Shown here: positions 45,431-57,290 of the stretch, one piece after another
Position numbering within the stretch: position 1 is the stretch's first letter
How the letters are laid out: every line of letters starts with the position of its first letter
NCBI GenBank assembly: GCA_001557505.1
Contig: LSAX01000007.1
Coordinates: forward strand, 186,001 to 250,000
Source of the DNA: Reticulascus tulasneorum
Taxonomy: Eukaryota; Ascomycota; Sordariomycetes; Glomerellales; Reticulascaceae
Length of the DNA stretch: 64,000 nucleotides
Direction: 5' to 3'
The notes under the pieces: generated by a model
Told to the model about the DNA's origin: nothing
The model's input: only the letters and a program-made list of their open reading frames with translations
Databases searched by the model: none
Translations under genes and position numbers: made by a program

Positions 45431-47023
45431 ATGTCTACGGATCAGAGCGCATCCATCCACGAGGTTGTTATCGTCGGCGGCGGCCACAATGGACTTACTG
45501 CAGCTGCATACCTGGCCAAGGCGGGCAAATCAGTCGTCGTGCTCGAGCGGCTCCAGTCCACGGGCGGCGCTGCCGTGAGCGCGGCCGTTTTCGACGGTCT
45601 AGATGCCCAGTTGTCGAGATACTCATACCTGGTAAGCCTGTTGCCTAAAAAGATCATCGATGACCTCGGCATTCGACTTGAGCTCGCACGCCGCCGCTAC
45701 TCCTCATACACACCAGTCCCCGGCCACCCCGACGGTGCCGGACTGCTCATCGATCGTCTCGACGAGGCTGCAACGCGTGCATCATTCGAGCGCATCGGCG
45801 CTGCAGGAGATGCCGAGGCACTTGCGTTGTTGTACCGTGATACTACCAGGGTGGCCGAGGTGCTGTGGCCGACCGTCACCGAACCGCTTCTCACGCGCAG
45901 CCAGATGATAACCCGGCTTGGAGACAGCGATCTGTGGGAGGCCATCTTCGAGTGCCCTATAGGCGGGTTCATCGAGAGTCGGTTGTCGGACGACCTCGTG
46001 CGCGGCGTCGTTGCCACCGATGCCTTCATCGGAACGTTCGCGTCTGCCCACGATAAGGCGCTGCATCAGAACCGCTGCTTCCTGTACCATTTGATTGGTG
46101 GTGGCACTGGCGATTGGGACGTGCCCGTAGGCGGTATGGGCAACGTGACTCGGCAGCTCGCGAACGCCGCACGCGCTGCTGGCGCCAAGATTGTCACTGG
46201 GGCAGAAGTGACCTCGATCAATCCCGACGGGACTGTCCGCTACACGGCAGACCGCAAGCAGCACACCGTTATTGGCGGCCACGTGCTGGCCAATGTTGCT
46301 CCGTTTGTTCTAGATGGGCTGTTGGGGAAATCCAAGTCCGAGCTTGTGAGGCCAGAAGGCGCCCAGGTCAAGGTCAACTTACTTCTTACCCGTCTACCCA
46401 AGTTGCGTGATAGCTCGGTCTCGCCTGAAGCTGCGTTCGGGGGAACCTTCCACATTAATGAATGCTACAGCCAGCTAGCCACGGCCTACGAGAGCGCGTT
46501 GAGCGGCCAGATTCCCGAGCCCTTGCCCTGCGAGATCTATTGCCACTCTCTGGCCGACCCCTCGATTCTCGGCCCCGAACTCGTAGCGGCGGGGGCTCAG
46601 ACACTTACCGTCTTTGGCCTGCACCTTCCCGATCGGCTCACAACAGCTGAAAATAACGACGAGCAGCGAGTGAGGATGCAGAATGCTGTGATTTACTCGC
46701 TGAACTCAGTGCTGGCTGAGCCCATAGAAGACTTACTGATGACGGACGCCAATGGGCGTCCCTGCATCGAGACAAAGACCACGCGCGATATCGAGAAAGC
46801 TCTCAACATGCCTGGTGGCAATATCTTCCACGGACCACTGGCTTGGCCCTTCGTGGAGGATGATATACCGCTCGACACCCCGGGACAGCGATGGGGCGTG
46901 GCAACCGCACACGACGAGCGTATCCTCTTATGTGGCTCAGGAGCAGTTCGAGGAGGCGCGGTGAGTTGCATTGGCGGTCACAACGCCGCAATGGCAGTGT
47001 TGGAGGCGACAGCAAAGTCCTGA
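45431..47023 (+). CDS. Phytoene-desaturase-like FAD oxidoreductase, bacterial type
   Basis: An intronless gene for 530 residues from the ATG at 45431; an ATG at 45386 would add 15. The start at 45431 is preferred because it puts VVIVGGGHNGLTAAAYLA close to the N-terminus. It belongs to the NAD(P)/FAD oxidoreductase group of phytoene desaturase and PYROXD2. Motifs: GGGHNGL (FAD), LERLQSTGGAAVSA, PVGGMGNVTRQL, and a C-terminal LLCGSGAVRGGAVSCIGGHN. The third codon positions are GC-rich and the sequence reads like actinobacterial homologues, unlike its intron-bearing neighbours, so transfer from bacteria is plausible. Neighbouring clusters' promoter elements are absent. Substrate unknown. Confidence 0.9.
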   Translation: MSTDQSASIHEVVIVGGGHNGLTAAAYLAKAGKSVVVLERLQSTGGAAVSAAVFDGLDAQLSRYSYLVSLLPKKIIDDLGIRLELARRRYSSYTPVPGHPDGAGLLIDRLDEAATRASFERIGAAGDAEALALLYRDTTRVAEVLWPTVTEPLLTRSQMITRLGDSDLWEAIFECPIGGFIESRLSDDLVRGVVATDAFIGTFASAHDKALHQNRCFLYHLIGGGTGDWDVPVGGMGNVTRQLANAARAAGAKIVTGAEVTSINPDGTVRYTADRKQHTVIGGHVLANVAPFVLDGLLGKSKSELVRPEGAQVKVNLLLTRLPKLRDSSVSPEAAFGGTFHINECYSQLATAYESALSGQIPEPLPCEIYCHSLADPSILGPELVAAGAQTLTVFGLHLPDRLTTAENNDEQRVRMQNAVIYSLNSVLAEPIEDLLMTDANGRPCIETKTTRDIEKALNMPGGNIFHGPLAWPFVEDDIPLDTPGQRWGVATAHDERILLCGSGAVRGGAVSCIGGHNAAMAVLEATAKS

Positions 47024-47217
47024 CACTTTGATCGGTGCTAAGTAAATTTATTCTGACCCTATGGTCAGTTTTAAGCAGTGATACACTATTAACTGGGCAG
47101 CCTCTAATCCATCATGTTGAGGGGAGAAGAAGAGTGATCTTGTTCTACGTGCCTGGCAGGGCTGCAGTTGTGCAGGGGTTGCATTTGATCTAATTGTGAA
47201 GCATGACCTCGTTCGCG

Positions 47218-49096
47218 TCAAGCTACACTGTCCTTACGGCTTGACAGCAGAGCCTCGACCTCTTTCAGTATTCCTACTAGCTTCTCCTCCATCAGCTTTC
47301 GGCAGGCAATCTGAACTCCTACTGGAGAGTTTTTGTATATATGAGGACCTTTATATAACTCCTTCATCTCCTTGTCACCCCAGTCGTATGGAAATCTTTG
47401 TTCCTCTATCCTGGCGTATGCTTCGCGTGCATACCACTCTTTTGGGGCGACGTCTTGCTCCAAATCAACCGTTGTTACGGGTACACTCCCTGTGGGATAG
47501 TCGAGCATGTTAAAGATGCCGGCATAGGCGTTCGATACGTATGTTCCGTGTGGAGGGGCGGGGTGGGCAACAGCGGGTGCAAGAATTGCATCAAGGCTAA
47601 AGCGTAGCCAGAGGTTGTTGAATCTCTCTACGAGTTCCGCCCGTACCATGTGGTTTTGGAAAACTTCGGGAGTCGTTAGGAATGATGCAGGCGATCCAGT
47701 AGATGTCCTCGGAACCACAGGCTCACCCGACGCGTTGATATGTTCCATCACTGAGTACCCTCCAGATTGAACGTTAGACTTCATGACACAGGATGTGCTG
47801 CGGCGATGAAGCTCCATCATCTCCTCTGCTGGGAGATCGATTACATGATGCCCAGCATTCCTGAGAAGCATGACCGTTTCTTTGACAGCACGCTACTTTT
47901 GGTTAATACTGGGGCGTCTGCATGCGGTTGGTCCACCTACCAGTACAGGCGGGGTTGGGTGTACTACACCATCATCCCACAGTATCCCAATAGTTAGCTT
48001 CCGGCATACTCTCTCTGCCTGTTTGGTATTCCACGGCATAGGATTACAGCTATAGTCATACTCCCAGGGTGAATTCTGTAGCTGAGCCTTGAGCCAGAGC
48101 TCTAAAGACGAGACGGTGCGCGCCATTGGCCCGACGCCCATGTTCGTTGATTCGTTGCCATCGGACGGTCCCATTAAACCCATTTGCGGGATACGGCCTT
48201 TAGAACATTTCAAACCCCCTTCCTAAAGCATGAGCTTTTTCCCTCTCTTATCAAGTGGCGTGGAATTTGAGGAAACCTACAAAGTCCGCAAAATGCTGAT
48301 GGAAACCGAATACTTCCCCCGCCATCAGTGCCTGAAGCCAGAATACTTCCTCGAGCAGCGACGAGGCCTGCTTCACCACCACTGGAGCCTCCCACCGAGA
48401 GCGTCAGGTTATAAGGGTTCTTGGTTGTTCCGAAAATATTGTTGATAGTCTCAACCATCAGGTAAGCTTGCGAAACGTTCGTCTTCACATATACTACCGC
48501 CCCAGCTGCCAGTAGAGCCTTTGTGACAGAGCTATCATCGGCTGCTACGTTTGGAATCCATGAAACTAGGCCTGATGTAGTTGGCACTCCTTGAACATTG
48601 AATGAATCCTACAATATGTATTTCAGTAGCCTGTTCACGATTGTTACCTAAACACGGAACAGAGACTCACTTTTAAGGATACTGGCAGCCCGTGTAAGAT
48701 CCCGAAGGTCTTGTCTTCTCTCTCGAGATACTCGTCTAGCCACCGAGCCCGTGTCAAGGCCTGATGGTATAATATCTCGGTCAGACAGTTTATTGTTTGC
48801 TGGGCGATGCTAGCGCGCTTGCAGAAGGCTTCTGTCACCTCAACGGAAGTGTACTTGAGGGATGCGATGCATTCTACTAGACTGGCAGCGTCATCGATGC
48901 TCGTGATTTCCAGATCAAGTGGAGACAAGATGCCACATTCGAGTATTGTTTCATCAGAAGGGAGTAACTCTTTCTTTTGTACTTTCCCAAACAGACTAGA
49001 AGGAAGCCTGTGGGCTTTTGGGATGCGATTTTGCAATATCTGGCGTTTTTCCGCAGCGGCCTTCTGCCAGTCTGTTATCTTGTATGGGGGTCCCAT
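47218..49096 (-). CDS. Amidase of cluster 2, copy 1
   Basis: Amidase-signature enzyme hydrolysing an amide to acid and ammonia or amine. Four exons (49096-48671, 48608-48281, 48218-47941, 47892-47218) give 568 residues, the usual length for fungal acetamidase-like proteins. The Ser-cisSer-Lys triad is visible: Lys142 in LPVSLK, Ser217 in VGGSSGG and Ser241 in GGGSIR. SAFCGLWGLKCSKGRIP and DAILAPAVAHPAPPHG are also typical. No signal peptide, so cytosolic. A copy of the cluster 2 element lies 167 bases upstream. It is paralogous to the amidase at 57291-59376 but has different intron positions, so the pair is not a recent duplicate. Confidence 0.94.
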
Positions 49097-49571
49097 TGCA
49101 AAGAGTCGTCTACAGAGAGTACCTTGCGGAACTTTATGAGAATTCAGCTGGTGGTTGACTAGATATAGAGCATTGCGGCCAAACTCCGGATTAAGCGTGG
49201 GAGTACCATGAGGGTTGATGGCTTGGCGGTGGCGGATGGAGCGCTAATGATCCCACAAACTCGGCCGCGGGGCGTTGTGCATAATGTCCAACCGGATGCA
49301 AGGGGTGAGATTCCTGTAAGTCTGCATATGGCCGTTGCCAGACAAAAGCCCGGCGATTAAAAGTCATGTGTTAAGGCGACGAAGCAAATGCAGTTGACTA
49401 GCTAGCTAGTGTTCGTCGTCAATGGCATAGTTCATCACAGTGGCGAAACCAGGTGGGCGTCTGTCAAGACGTGGTATACCATCAGTTCAAGTTTCCTCTG
49501 AAAGAGGCGAGCTTATTAATGAAACATCTATTAACAATCCATGATATTCTATGACACAAGTAACTCTGGGC
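49097..49571. promoter_or_regulatory. Promoter of amidase copy 1
   Basis: GGCCGCGGGGC at 49263-49273 lies 167-177 bases before the amidase ATG, and about 100 bases upstream of a TATA-like CTATATC on the minus strand near 49165. The variant is identical to the one upstream of amidase copy 2. Confidence 0.75.
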
Positions 49572-51108
49572 CTATTCTGCTGGAAAGCCGAGCTTCTGGT
49601 TCGCCAATCTTCTCATTTCACGTTGACCGACAGAAATTCCCACCTCCTTTTCATCGAAAGGCTCCAGACCCAAGGCTCTCAATCCTTCCAGGGATAAGAC
49701 ATTCTCGTGTTTCGCACCATGATCATCATGATCCTTCTCCAGCTCACCATGCTCATACTTCAGAAAATCTTTAGGCGGACTAGCTGTGAGGAATTTGTTG
49801 CGAATATCCAGGAGGCTGTCGAGATTATAGGGGCATAGAGGCACACACCCATTATAGCTAACGGAGGAGTCCTTGTTACCCGGATGAAAGTTGTCTACTT
49901 CGTGAATAATATCACAGTGCCAGAATACGTAGTCTCCAGGCTTCACTGGCGGGATGCCAACCATGCTCTTCTTCATGGAGAGATGGGGATGTAAGCTGTT
50001 GGTTGGGAAGAACTGCAATTGCCCTGGCTCAGCTCCTGGAAAGAGCGGAGTTACGTCGTCAAAGGTTTCATTGAGGATGAAATACGGTCGGAGCAACTGG
50101 TACGCGGTCGAGAGCTTGAGTTCGGGAATGAGACGCAGCGTCCCTTCGCCAGTACTGGTATGTGAGAGGCTCATCCAGCCTTGGAATGAGCGCCAAGCAG
50201 AGCAAGACACTATGCGAGCATGATTAGCATAATGCGGGTAACTAAAAACACCCGTACGTACTTCCAGTTTCGTATAAATCCGTCTTGGCATCGGAACGAT
50301 GGTCGGCGTTCCATGGGTCGTAGTCTTCCCATCTGCCCTCGAACACTTCCTTGTAACACGCACGATATTCCGGGTCCTCCCACCGCTCAATAGCCCCGCT
50401 ATCCTGGTGAGCATTTAATGTGTACTCCGAGTCTGGCCATGTTCAGCATTCAGTCTTGTGTTCTAGGAGACAGGTACCGTACGCAATGATGGATGTCTGA
50501 TTCGGAAGCGGTCTGCGTAAACCACCTGGCTGGCCATATCGAAAAGGCCATCTTCTGAGCTGAGATGCCACAGCTGACTTACAGCATGCATTGCCTTTAG
50601 CACCCGCGGGTGGCTTCGAATCTCGACCTGCGGTTTTGTCCAAAAGAGACTGAAGTTTTGAGGGTCATCTTTCGGGAAACCGGCGACCTCAGGATGCTTC
50701 TTCGTGTAAGCCTTCAACTCTTTTTCCCAGGCTGTAGCTTGCTCTTCCGGGACAACTCCACGGATGATGAGACAGCCGGTATGTCTAATACTATCAACGA
50801 GTCCCTCTGGAAGATGTCCATTATTACTTTCAACGACCGAAAAGTCGACCTCTGGGATCGCCTTCGGCCCAAGTTTACCAATCCTGTCTGCTTCTCCTTC
50901 TAATGCCTTGGTCAAACGGTGGTATGATTCGATGAAGTTCTCTTTGTCCTCGGGTTTGATAAGGGATTGCTTCAGTTTGGAGAATCTCTCCTCCAGCAAC
51001 GGGCAACTTTGGCTGGTGTCAGAAACGGTATAGCTTGCATGAGAGAATTTTGGCTAATACATACGGGTAATCTTCCTGCTCGTAGTCTAGGACTTGATGA
51101 GGGCTCAT
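49572..51108 (-). CDS. DUF1479 (2-oxoglutarate oxygenase-like) protein
   Basis: Four exons (51108-51065, 51012-50483, 50432-50262, 50209-49572) give 460 residues. DUF1479 proteins (YbiU-like) have the double-stranded beta-helix of Fe(II)/2-oxoglutarate oxygenases; their substrates are poorly known. The iron site is suggested by NAHQDSGAIERW (His and Asp) and FWHCDIIHEVD (distal His). Other family blocks are GCLIIRGVVPEEQA, YRACYKEVFEGRWEDYDPW and GCVPLCPYNLD. The 44-base first exon encodes MSPHQVLDYEQEDYP. GCCCGCGGGGC lies 201 bases upstream, and a TATAAAC follows near 51239. It probably modifies or oxidises a compound in the same route as the amidases. Confidence 0.9.
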
Positions 51109-51685
51109 CTTGGACCTATGGACTCGCAAATTGGCGGATATGTAGGGATAAAGATTGCGAGCAAAGGAACAAAACAGACTGTGATGTGGATAAAGACTAT
51201 GATCGTTGAACGATCCAACACACATTCACTAGTGGTTTATATCTACTGTCCGAGGACTCCACTTTCGGGGCAATTGGTCTTAGCGTAGCAAGCCCTGTCC
51301 CCCTACTTGCCCGCGGGGCGATCATAGTGACACGATCGCTTACGATCAGAGCACACCAAGCCCCGGAACAAAAGAAAAAGTGTTAGGTATTGTGGAATCG
51401 GCGGTGCATATTCCGCTTGGCATAACTTCCTCCAGTAGCTCGTAATTGATGGAATGCACTCTAAACCATATGTAAATAATAACCGCAGAATTGTTATCCA
51501 CATGGGGAAGTTCTAGGTAACTGTAGGAAGCCTATAAGCGACCAACTAGTGATGCTGACGAATTTGTCCGACACTTATGATGCATATTATTCGAATACCA
51601 TCGTTGGCTAGCAATACCTCGAGATTCTCCGTGATTACAAGCTTATGATGCACACCCTAGGTTTATTTTGTGTTCGTCTACCGCT
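51109..51685. promoter_or_regulatory. Promoter of the DUF1479 gene
   Basis: GCCCGCGGGGC at 51309-51319, 201 bases before the DUF1479 ATG, and a TATA-like element on the minus strand at 51236-51242. The rest of the region holds the 3' flank of the regulator gene. Confidence 0.75.
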
Positions 51686-53809
51686 TTATATTGCACTCGA
51701 TCCATTGTCTGTAAAGCGCTCTAACAACAGGTTGAGCCGCAACAGAGGAAGAGAGGCAAACTCGAAGCGGGGAGCCAACAGATGGAGATGATTTCGGAAA
51801 CCATCTAAAACAGAGCGACGCGTCCTGTAAACCTCGTCATCCGTGCTAGACAAGAGGGCCGTTATAATGAAGCTTCCAATGATGGCGATGTTCGATTTGC
51901 AGTCTTGAAAGAGTTCGTCAGCTCTCTCCCAAAAGAATACGGTTTACAGATGTAACCCACAGCTGAGCCAAAGACCATCCAGGTCTTGCTCGAGTAGATC
52001 TTCGAAAATGGCAGCCAGATCCCGAAAAAGCGCGTTCTCACGCTCAAGATCATAGTACGACGTGCCTCCAACGCAGGCAAATACGGCGCGCTGGATTGAA
52101 ACGGCAATGCCGTAATATGCAAAGACAAAGGCGTAATCTTGCGCGCAGTGTCAACAGGTGCTGTTCAGAATCTATTGGGTTTCAAACTCACCGTTGATCA
52201 CTCGAGTGGGTTTAAGCAACACAGATCCCTGCTGCAAGAGGCATTCACTCAGTTGGGCCTGACACTTACTGGCACACGAGAGCGCTTCTTCCGGCGACAT
52301 AGCACAAGGGCTGCGATCGATTGTGTAGAACCCTTCAAGAACGCTTGACAGGACTAATGCTAGCTTCGAAAGCCTAAGGAAAGCGTTGATCGATGGGGGC
52401 AAATCTTCACCCCTCTTGCCCGTCCCCATACTAAAGTCATCTGGTGTCAATGGCAATACACTGAACTGTCTATCATTAATGTGACTAGGCCTGCCTAACC
52501 AGTGTGCCAGCCTGGCAGAGTTAGCTTGGCAGCATGCAGCTATGTCTTGCAGACGCACCATTTGTCCTGCATGTATACAGCCCACCAGAGTATCCGGCGA
52601 GACTTCTTTTCGGATGGGGAAATATTCCAGCCGGCAGGTTCCGCATGGAGGCCCGCGTCTTGAGCCAAAGCAACCAGCTGCACCGTTAGTCATCACGTAG
52701 ACAGGCTCCGAAGCCGGGACAGCGTGGCTTCCGTCAAGGCAGACTTACTTGGCAGGTGAGTGACCAAAACCCAGGATGGTTAGGTTCGCGCACGTTGAAT
52801 GGAGGTATCTGCAGGTACACCAGAATGGCTTGAATTGTTCGCAGAGACGGTGTTCTGGCCTCCAAAGCCACTGAAGTGAAGACAAAATCGTAGAGCTCTC
52901 CGCATGGTATGGGCTCTAAGTGGTTCAAGACTGGAGAGAGGTCCCAGAATCGAATGGCCGAACAGTAGATGGCAGCTATCAGGGAGGCAGGAACAGATCG
53001 TATTAATATCGCTGCTTCAAGGCCTTCCCTATCTTCCAGGACTGGCAGACTAGGATGTACGTAAGTGTAGTAGAGGTCCAGGAGATCTTTTTGGTAAGGC
53101 TCTACGATGCTATCAACCTTTTCAGAGTCGTACATGCCCGTGTTGGCATCCAGAAGAGTGTTTGGATAGGACTGTATAGGGTTAGAATACTCCTACAACA
53201 TAGAATACAGCACGAACCGTGAAGTACGCCGGAGCAGCCTCGTCCGGGTAGACTTTCCAGACTCGCCAGTTGGGATGTCCAAATCGATCAGTCTGACGAT
53301 CAAAAGGAAGATGTCTGAGCAAGTAGACATCCTGGTCGCTGCTATTACCCGTATAGAGCATAGTGTGATCTCGTATTACGGTGCTCCGGAGTAATTCGTG
53401 CCTTTTGGCTTCTTCAGCGAGTACGTATTCTTGGCCTAGAGGTGGTGCCGTAAGGGAGTTCTGGTTGGTGCCCGAACAAATGTTGCCGCTAACTTCTAAC
53501 ACCCTCGGTACCTTTGCGCTCGATGATCTCATAATAGAGGAGCGTCTCTTCTTGACAGGGGCAGCTGATTCGAAGGTGCAAGAGACTCCCCTATGGCGGC
53601 ATAGCGTACAGGCTTTCTGATCTGGCTCGACAAAGCAACCAACCCGACGGCGCCGGCAGCCATCACAACTATGGAGAGCTTGTCAAATCTGATGTTCTCC
53701 GTACTAGGATGCAATCAGACACTTACGGTCGCTGTTTCTTGGACCGATACGGCCTGGCAGCTGCGGGCGCAGCCACATCGACAGGGTCGTATCTGAATGC
53801 AGCAGACAT
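51686..53809 (-). CDS. Zn2Cys6 transcription factor of cluster 2
   Basis: Seven exons (53809-53727, 53668-53218, 53171-52749, 52677-52559, 52511-52192, 52137-51961, 51903-51686) give 596 residues. A complete zinc cluster follows the 27-residue first exon: CDGCRRRRVGC, then ACTLCRHRGVSC, with cysteines at 29, 32, 39, 48, 51 and 58 (C-x2-C-x6-C-x8-C-x2-C-x6-C). APVKKRRSS is a basic linker. The fungal transcription-factor homology domain spans PYQKDLLDLYYTYVHPSLP to RRILWWAVYMQDKW and GRPSHINDRQFSVL. Its own promoter has GCCCGCGGGGC 120 bases upstream. The central CCGCGG of that element is a CCG/CGG pair of the kind such proteins bind, so autoregulation and control of cluster 2 are likely. Confidence 0.92.
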
Positions 53810-54660
53810 TATAAGATACGAGCAAGCGATATTTGCCAGCCGCGGTGGTTATCGGATCTTCAAACTGTAATCCTCGCTTGCCAAGGTCGGCGCGACGAGT
53901 TCCAAATTCAAGGTGAAAGAAGAAAGATGCCCGCGGGGCATGCAAAAAGCTTCAGAGCATTTCGGGCCTGTCGGAGCACGCTAGTCTGCATTGCGGGGAA
54001 CCAAATCCCGAGAACCGTAGCCCATATCCGTGGCCAATTAATGTTTGCCTAAATGGAGCCTCTGAGCATGAGGCGACTTCGACCGCAAAACCACCCCTGA
54101 CTAAGTGCTTCGTGGCAACCCAAGAAATCGTTGAGGTCGCCTGACCCGTCATGAAGAACTTAATCTCCAACCACTACGGTAACACCTCGGTTCAGGCTGA
54201 CTATGCCCAGGCGAAACAGAGGACCGGCGTCAATTAAATCCAGGCATGGGTTCCATGAGCAGCAAGATTCCCCAGATAACGGCTCCACATATGTACATAC
54301 AGCTTGACCAAGCGTGACGTAGCGTAAGTTGTTTTGCAACGCCTGGCATTGGTTCGCTATCTGCGGATGGCAACAGGTGAGGAACCTGGTACAGTAGTGG
54401 GTCTCGAAATGGAGAGTCGCCCGCGGGGCAACCCTGTCTGATAAGAGGCCTTGATTAGCAGGTGAGGTCTTGTTGCAGGCTATCACTCGCGATATCAAGA
54501 ACTACATCTAGATGGTTAGATTATTAAAGGCATCTTGTAGCTCCCTGACAATTGTCGCCTTTGGTACGCTCGGCACTACCTTTCTGTTCAGCGCCACTCA
54601 GCTTTCAAAACATTCCTCCTTGTGAAAAGAAAGTCTCCTTGTGTGGAGATCCTAAACGCA
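53810..54660. promoter_or_regulatory. Divergent promoter of regulator and transporter of cluster 2
   Basis: Two copies of GCCCGCGGGGC: 53929-53939 (120 bases from the regulator ATG) and 54419-54429 (232-242 bases from the transporter ATG). Both are followed by CA. No gene is recognised between them. Confidence 0.8.
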
Positions 54661-56584
54661 ATGGCGTTCACGAAACCTGCGTTCCTGCGAGAAGTTACGA
54701 TTCGCATGCTGCGAATCTATCTTTTTGCATCGGTTTGTCATCCTTTGGTAAATAATAGAGCGTATACTGACGAGAAATGGACTTAGATTGGTGCCATGGT
54801 ATGCTCATCCGTCCTTTTGCGTTAGACTCGCGTTGGTAATAATACTCACTAATCATAGAACTTTGGATATGACAACAATTGGTGGTCAGGCATCATAAGC
54901 TCGAAGAGCTTTATAAATGACTATGGTCAATTCAACGGGCCCGGCACGCAAAGGACTCTTCCTTCCACCTGGATTTCAGTTGCAAGCGGAACGCCAATTG
55001 CTGGCTGGATCATTGGCTGCATTGCTGCAAGTTATCTGACAAGTGGACTTGGTCGAAAGAGGACTATTATGATCGTATGCGTTATCGCATTGATTGGAAT
55101 GGTCATGCAGTGTGCCATCCACAACTACTGGGGATTGATGGCTGGGAGACTTGTCAACGCACTGTCCATGGGTTTGTTATCAGATGTCCGTGGATGGTCT
55201 GGCACCGACTAACCAGGCTCTAGGAATTGAGGCCAACACCGTACCAATGTACATGGCTGAGCTTGCACCAGCATCGATCCGCGGCGGTCTCGTCAACTTT
55301 TACCAGAGCTGGCTGTTCGTTGGAGCTATCCTGGCATCGGCCCTCGTTTACGCCTCCGCGAAGCATCTCGTTGGCCAGTGGAGCTACATGTTGCGTGAGT
55401 AGCTAGGTGTCCCCAACTTGTGATAAATAGTGCTGACAAGACGCTGTGTAGCCATCGTCGTGCAGCTTGCTCCTCCTCTCCTGCTGCTTTCTGCCGTGTG
55501 GTTCATCCCTGAATCCCCGCGCTGGCTTTTGCAGAAGGGAAGAAGAGAAGACGCGCAGAAGTCTCTCATGTACATTCGGGAGGGAAGCTCAACTGAAGAC
55601 GAGTGCATCTACGAGCTGGACCTGATGGAGCAGGCTATGCAGGAAGAAATAGAGTTGCACCGTGCCTCAAGCTACGCGGATTGCTTCAAAGGATCAAACG
55701 CACGGCGATCTTTGATTGCCATAGGAGTTCAGTGTCTCCAACAGGCACAGGGAAATTCTTTCGTTACCACGTATCTAGTCATTTTCCTGACTCAGGTCGG
55801 TGTGGATGACCCGCAGCTCATTGCTTGTGCCAACCTGTGCTGCTGCTTCGCTGGGTCCCTCACGGCATTCTACCTAACGGACAAAATAGGCCGCCGCCCG
55901 ATGCTTATGGGCGGTTCTTTCTTCATGGCAGCCCTCATGTGGATCGTCAGCGGCCTTGCAAGTTGGACTCCAGGAGGAGTGCACGGAGTATCTGCTCAGG
56001 GGTGCATTGCGGCTATATTGCTCTACGTAAGTGTCGAAGATTGTTATAGGGTTTTTCGAGCTTAACTTACCTTCGTCAGGGCGCCTTCTCTGTAGCTTCT
56101 TGGGGCTCAACGATGTGGACTGTCACAAGTATGTCACCCTCAGCTCCCATTAACGAAAACATGTGAAAGTGCGGATCGCTGATAACACTTAGCCGAGGTC
56201 GGCACTACTCAGCTTCGAGAACGAACCATTGCGCTTGCTACAACTTGCGGTTTCCTGACGAGCATCGTGATCACCTATGTTAACCCTTTCGTACAAAATG
56301 AGCCTGGGAACCTTGGATCTAGAGTTGGAATGATTTATGGCAGCGTCTCCATTCTGGCTATTGCTTTCGTATATTTCGTGGTGCCGGAGATGAAACAGAG
56401 AAGCTTCGAAGAACTCGATGAGATGTTTCATTCTGGAGTCTCTGCCTGGAGATCAAATGATTTTGTCTCCACAGGCATTGGTGCTCGGATCACCAACATT
56501 CAAGGCATCAGGGTGCTTGGGCTAGACGAGAAGGCTGTGCAGCGAATGGATGATACCAATAGTAAGCCCGTCGAGAAGGCCTGA
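54661..56584 (+). CDS. Sugar-type MFS transporter of cluster 2
   Basis: Seven exons (54661-54732, 54787-54798, 54859-55171, 55224-55394, 55452-56026, 56080-56128, 56193-56584) give 527 residues. The second exon is a 12-base microexon (IGAM) that restores the helix 1 motif continuing into NFGYDNNWWSG. Sugar-porter family marks are GRKRTIM, PESPRWLLQKGRR after helix 6, DKIGRRPMLMGG, and PEMKQRSFEELDEMF at the C-terminus. Twelve helices are expected, in the plasma membrane. In cluster 2 it is likely the uptake system for the amide substrate or a glycosylated form; the family does not reveal the cargo. One cluster 2 element is present upstream. Confidence 0.9.
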
Positions 56585-57290
56585 GTGATGATTGAAGCGA
56601 GTGGTCGGAAGCAATCAGTAGCGTGTCATATCTCGAAATCAAGGGAACGGCTATAGAGGCAGGGTGTCGACTTGCGTCTCTCGCTTTACAAGATAGAATA
56701 GCTTCTTATGCTAGGCAGAACATAAATGGTTATCATAAGTAGATAGATAAACGGAGGGTAGAATATCAAGTATCTGCTAACAGGGTACGTATCCCTACCC
56801 ACACGGTGACCGAGGAATGGATTTATCTGTCCAATGCCTGAAAGCATGTCGAAAATTGGGATCCAGCAGTGCCATCAGTGCTCCAACTACTTCGGGGAGT
56901 CCTAAGAGAATAGCCTGCGAGAAGTAGTAGCATAACTTAAATTTCAAGCATGGGATACTACCCGTTTGACTGTGTTGTCCAAATTTGCTGTCAAGTGACT
57001 TGATTAGCAGCTCCTGCGGCAAGACTACGAAGATATGCTTCCCCACGTAGCCGGCCCCCACCAGTCCATTGCCCCGCGGCCAATATCGAGCTCAAACAGC
57101 AGTGATTGGTGATAGGTCAAATGATTTAGTAAGCTGGTGCGGGCAGCGGGATTTATTTCTATAAAACGTTCAATTATCAACCAGAGGATGTCAACCTTCC
57201 CTTGCGGCAGAAACCCTTGCCTGAACTTTCTTCATTTTCGCCCCGAAGCGTATATTGCAGTCTCACCATAGGCTCTTTCACCTTTGTAAA
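56585..57290. promoter_or_regulatory. Promoter of amidase copy 2
   Basis: GCCCCGCGGCC at 57071-57081 (reverse complement of the amidase copy 1 variant) lies 210-220 bases before the ATG, with TATAAAA at 57160-57166 about 80 bases further on. No gene is present. Confidence 0.78.

Noticed and set aside
50590..50620. ACCCGCGGGT, resembling the cluster 2 element
   Set aside because: It lies inside the DUF1479 coding exon and lacks the GGGGC side of the motif.
53529..53668. Suspected frameshift inside the zinc cluster of the cluster 2 regulator
   Set aside because: Re-reading with codon arithmetic showed that both parts are in the same frame; all six cysteines are present and the gene is intact.
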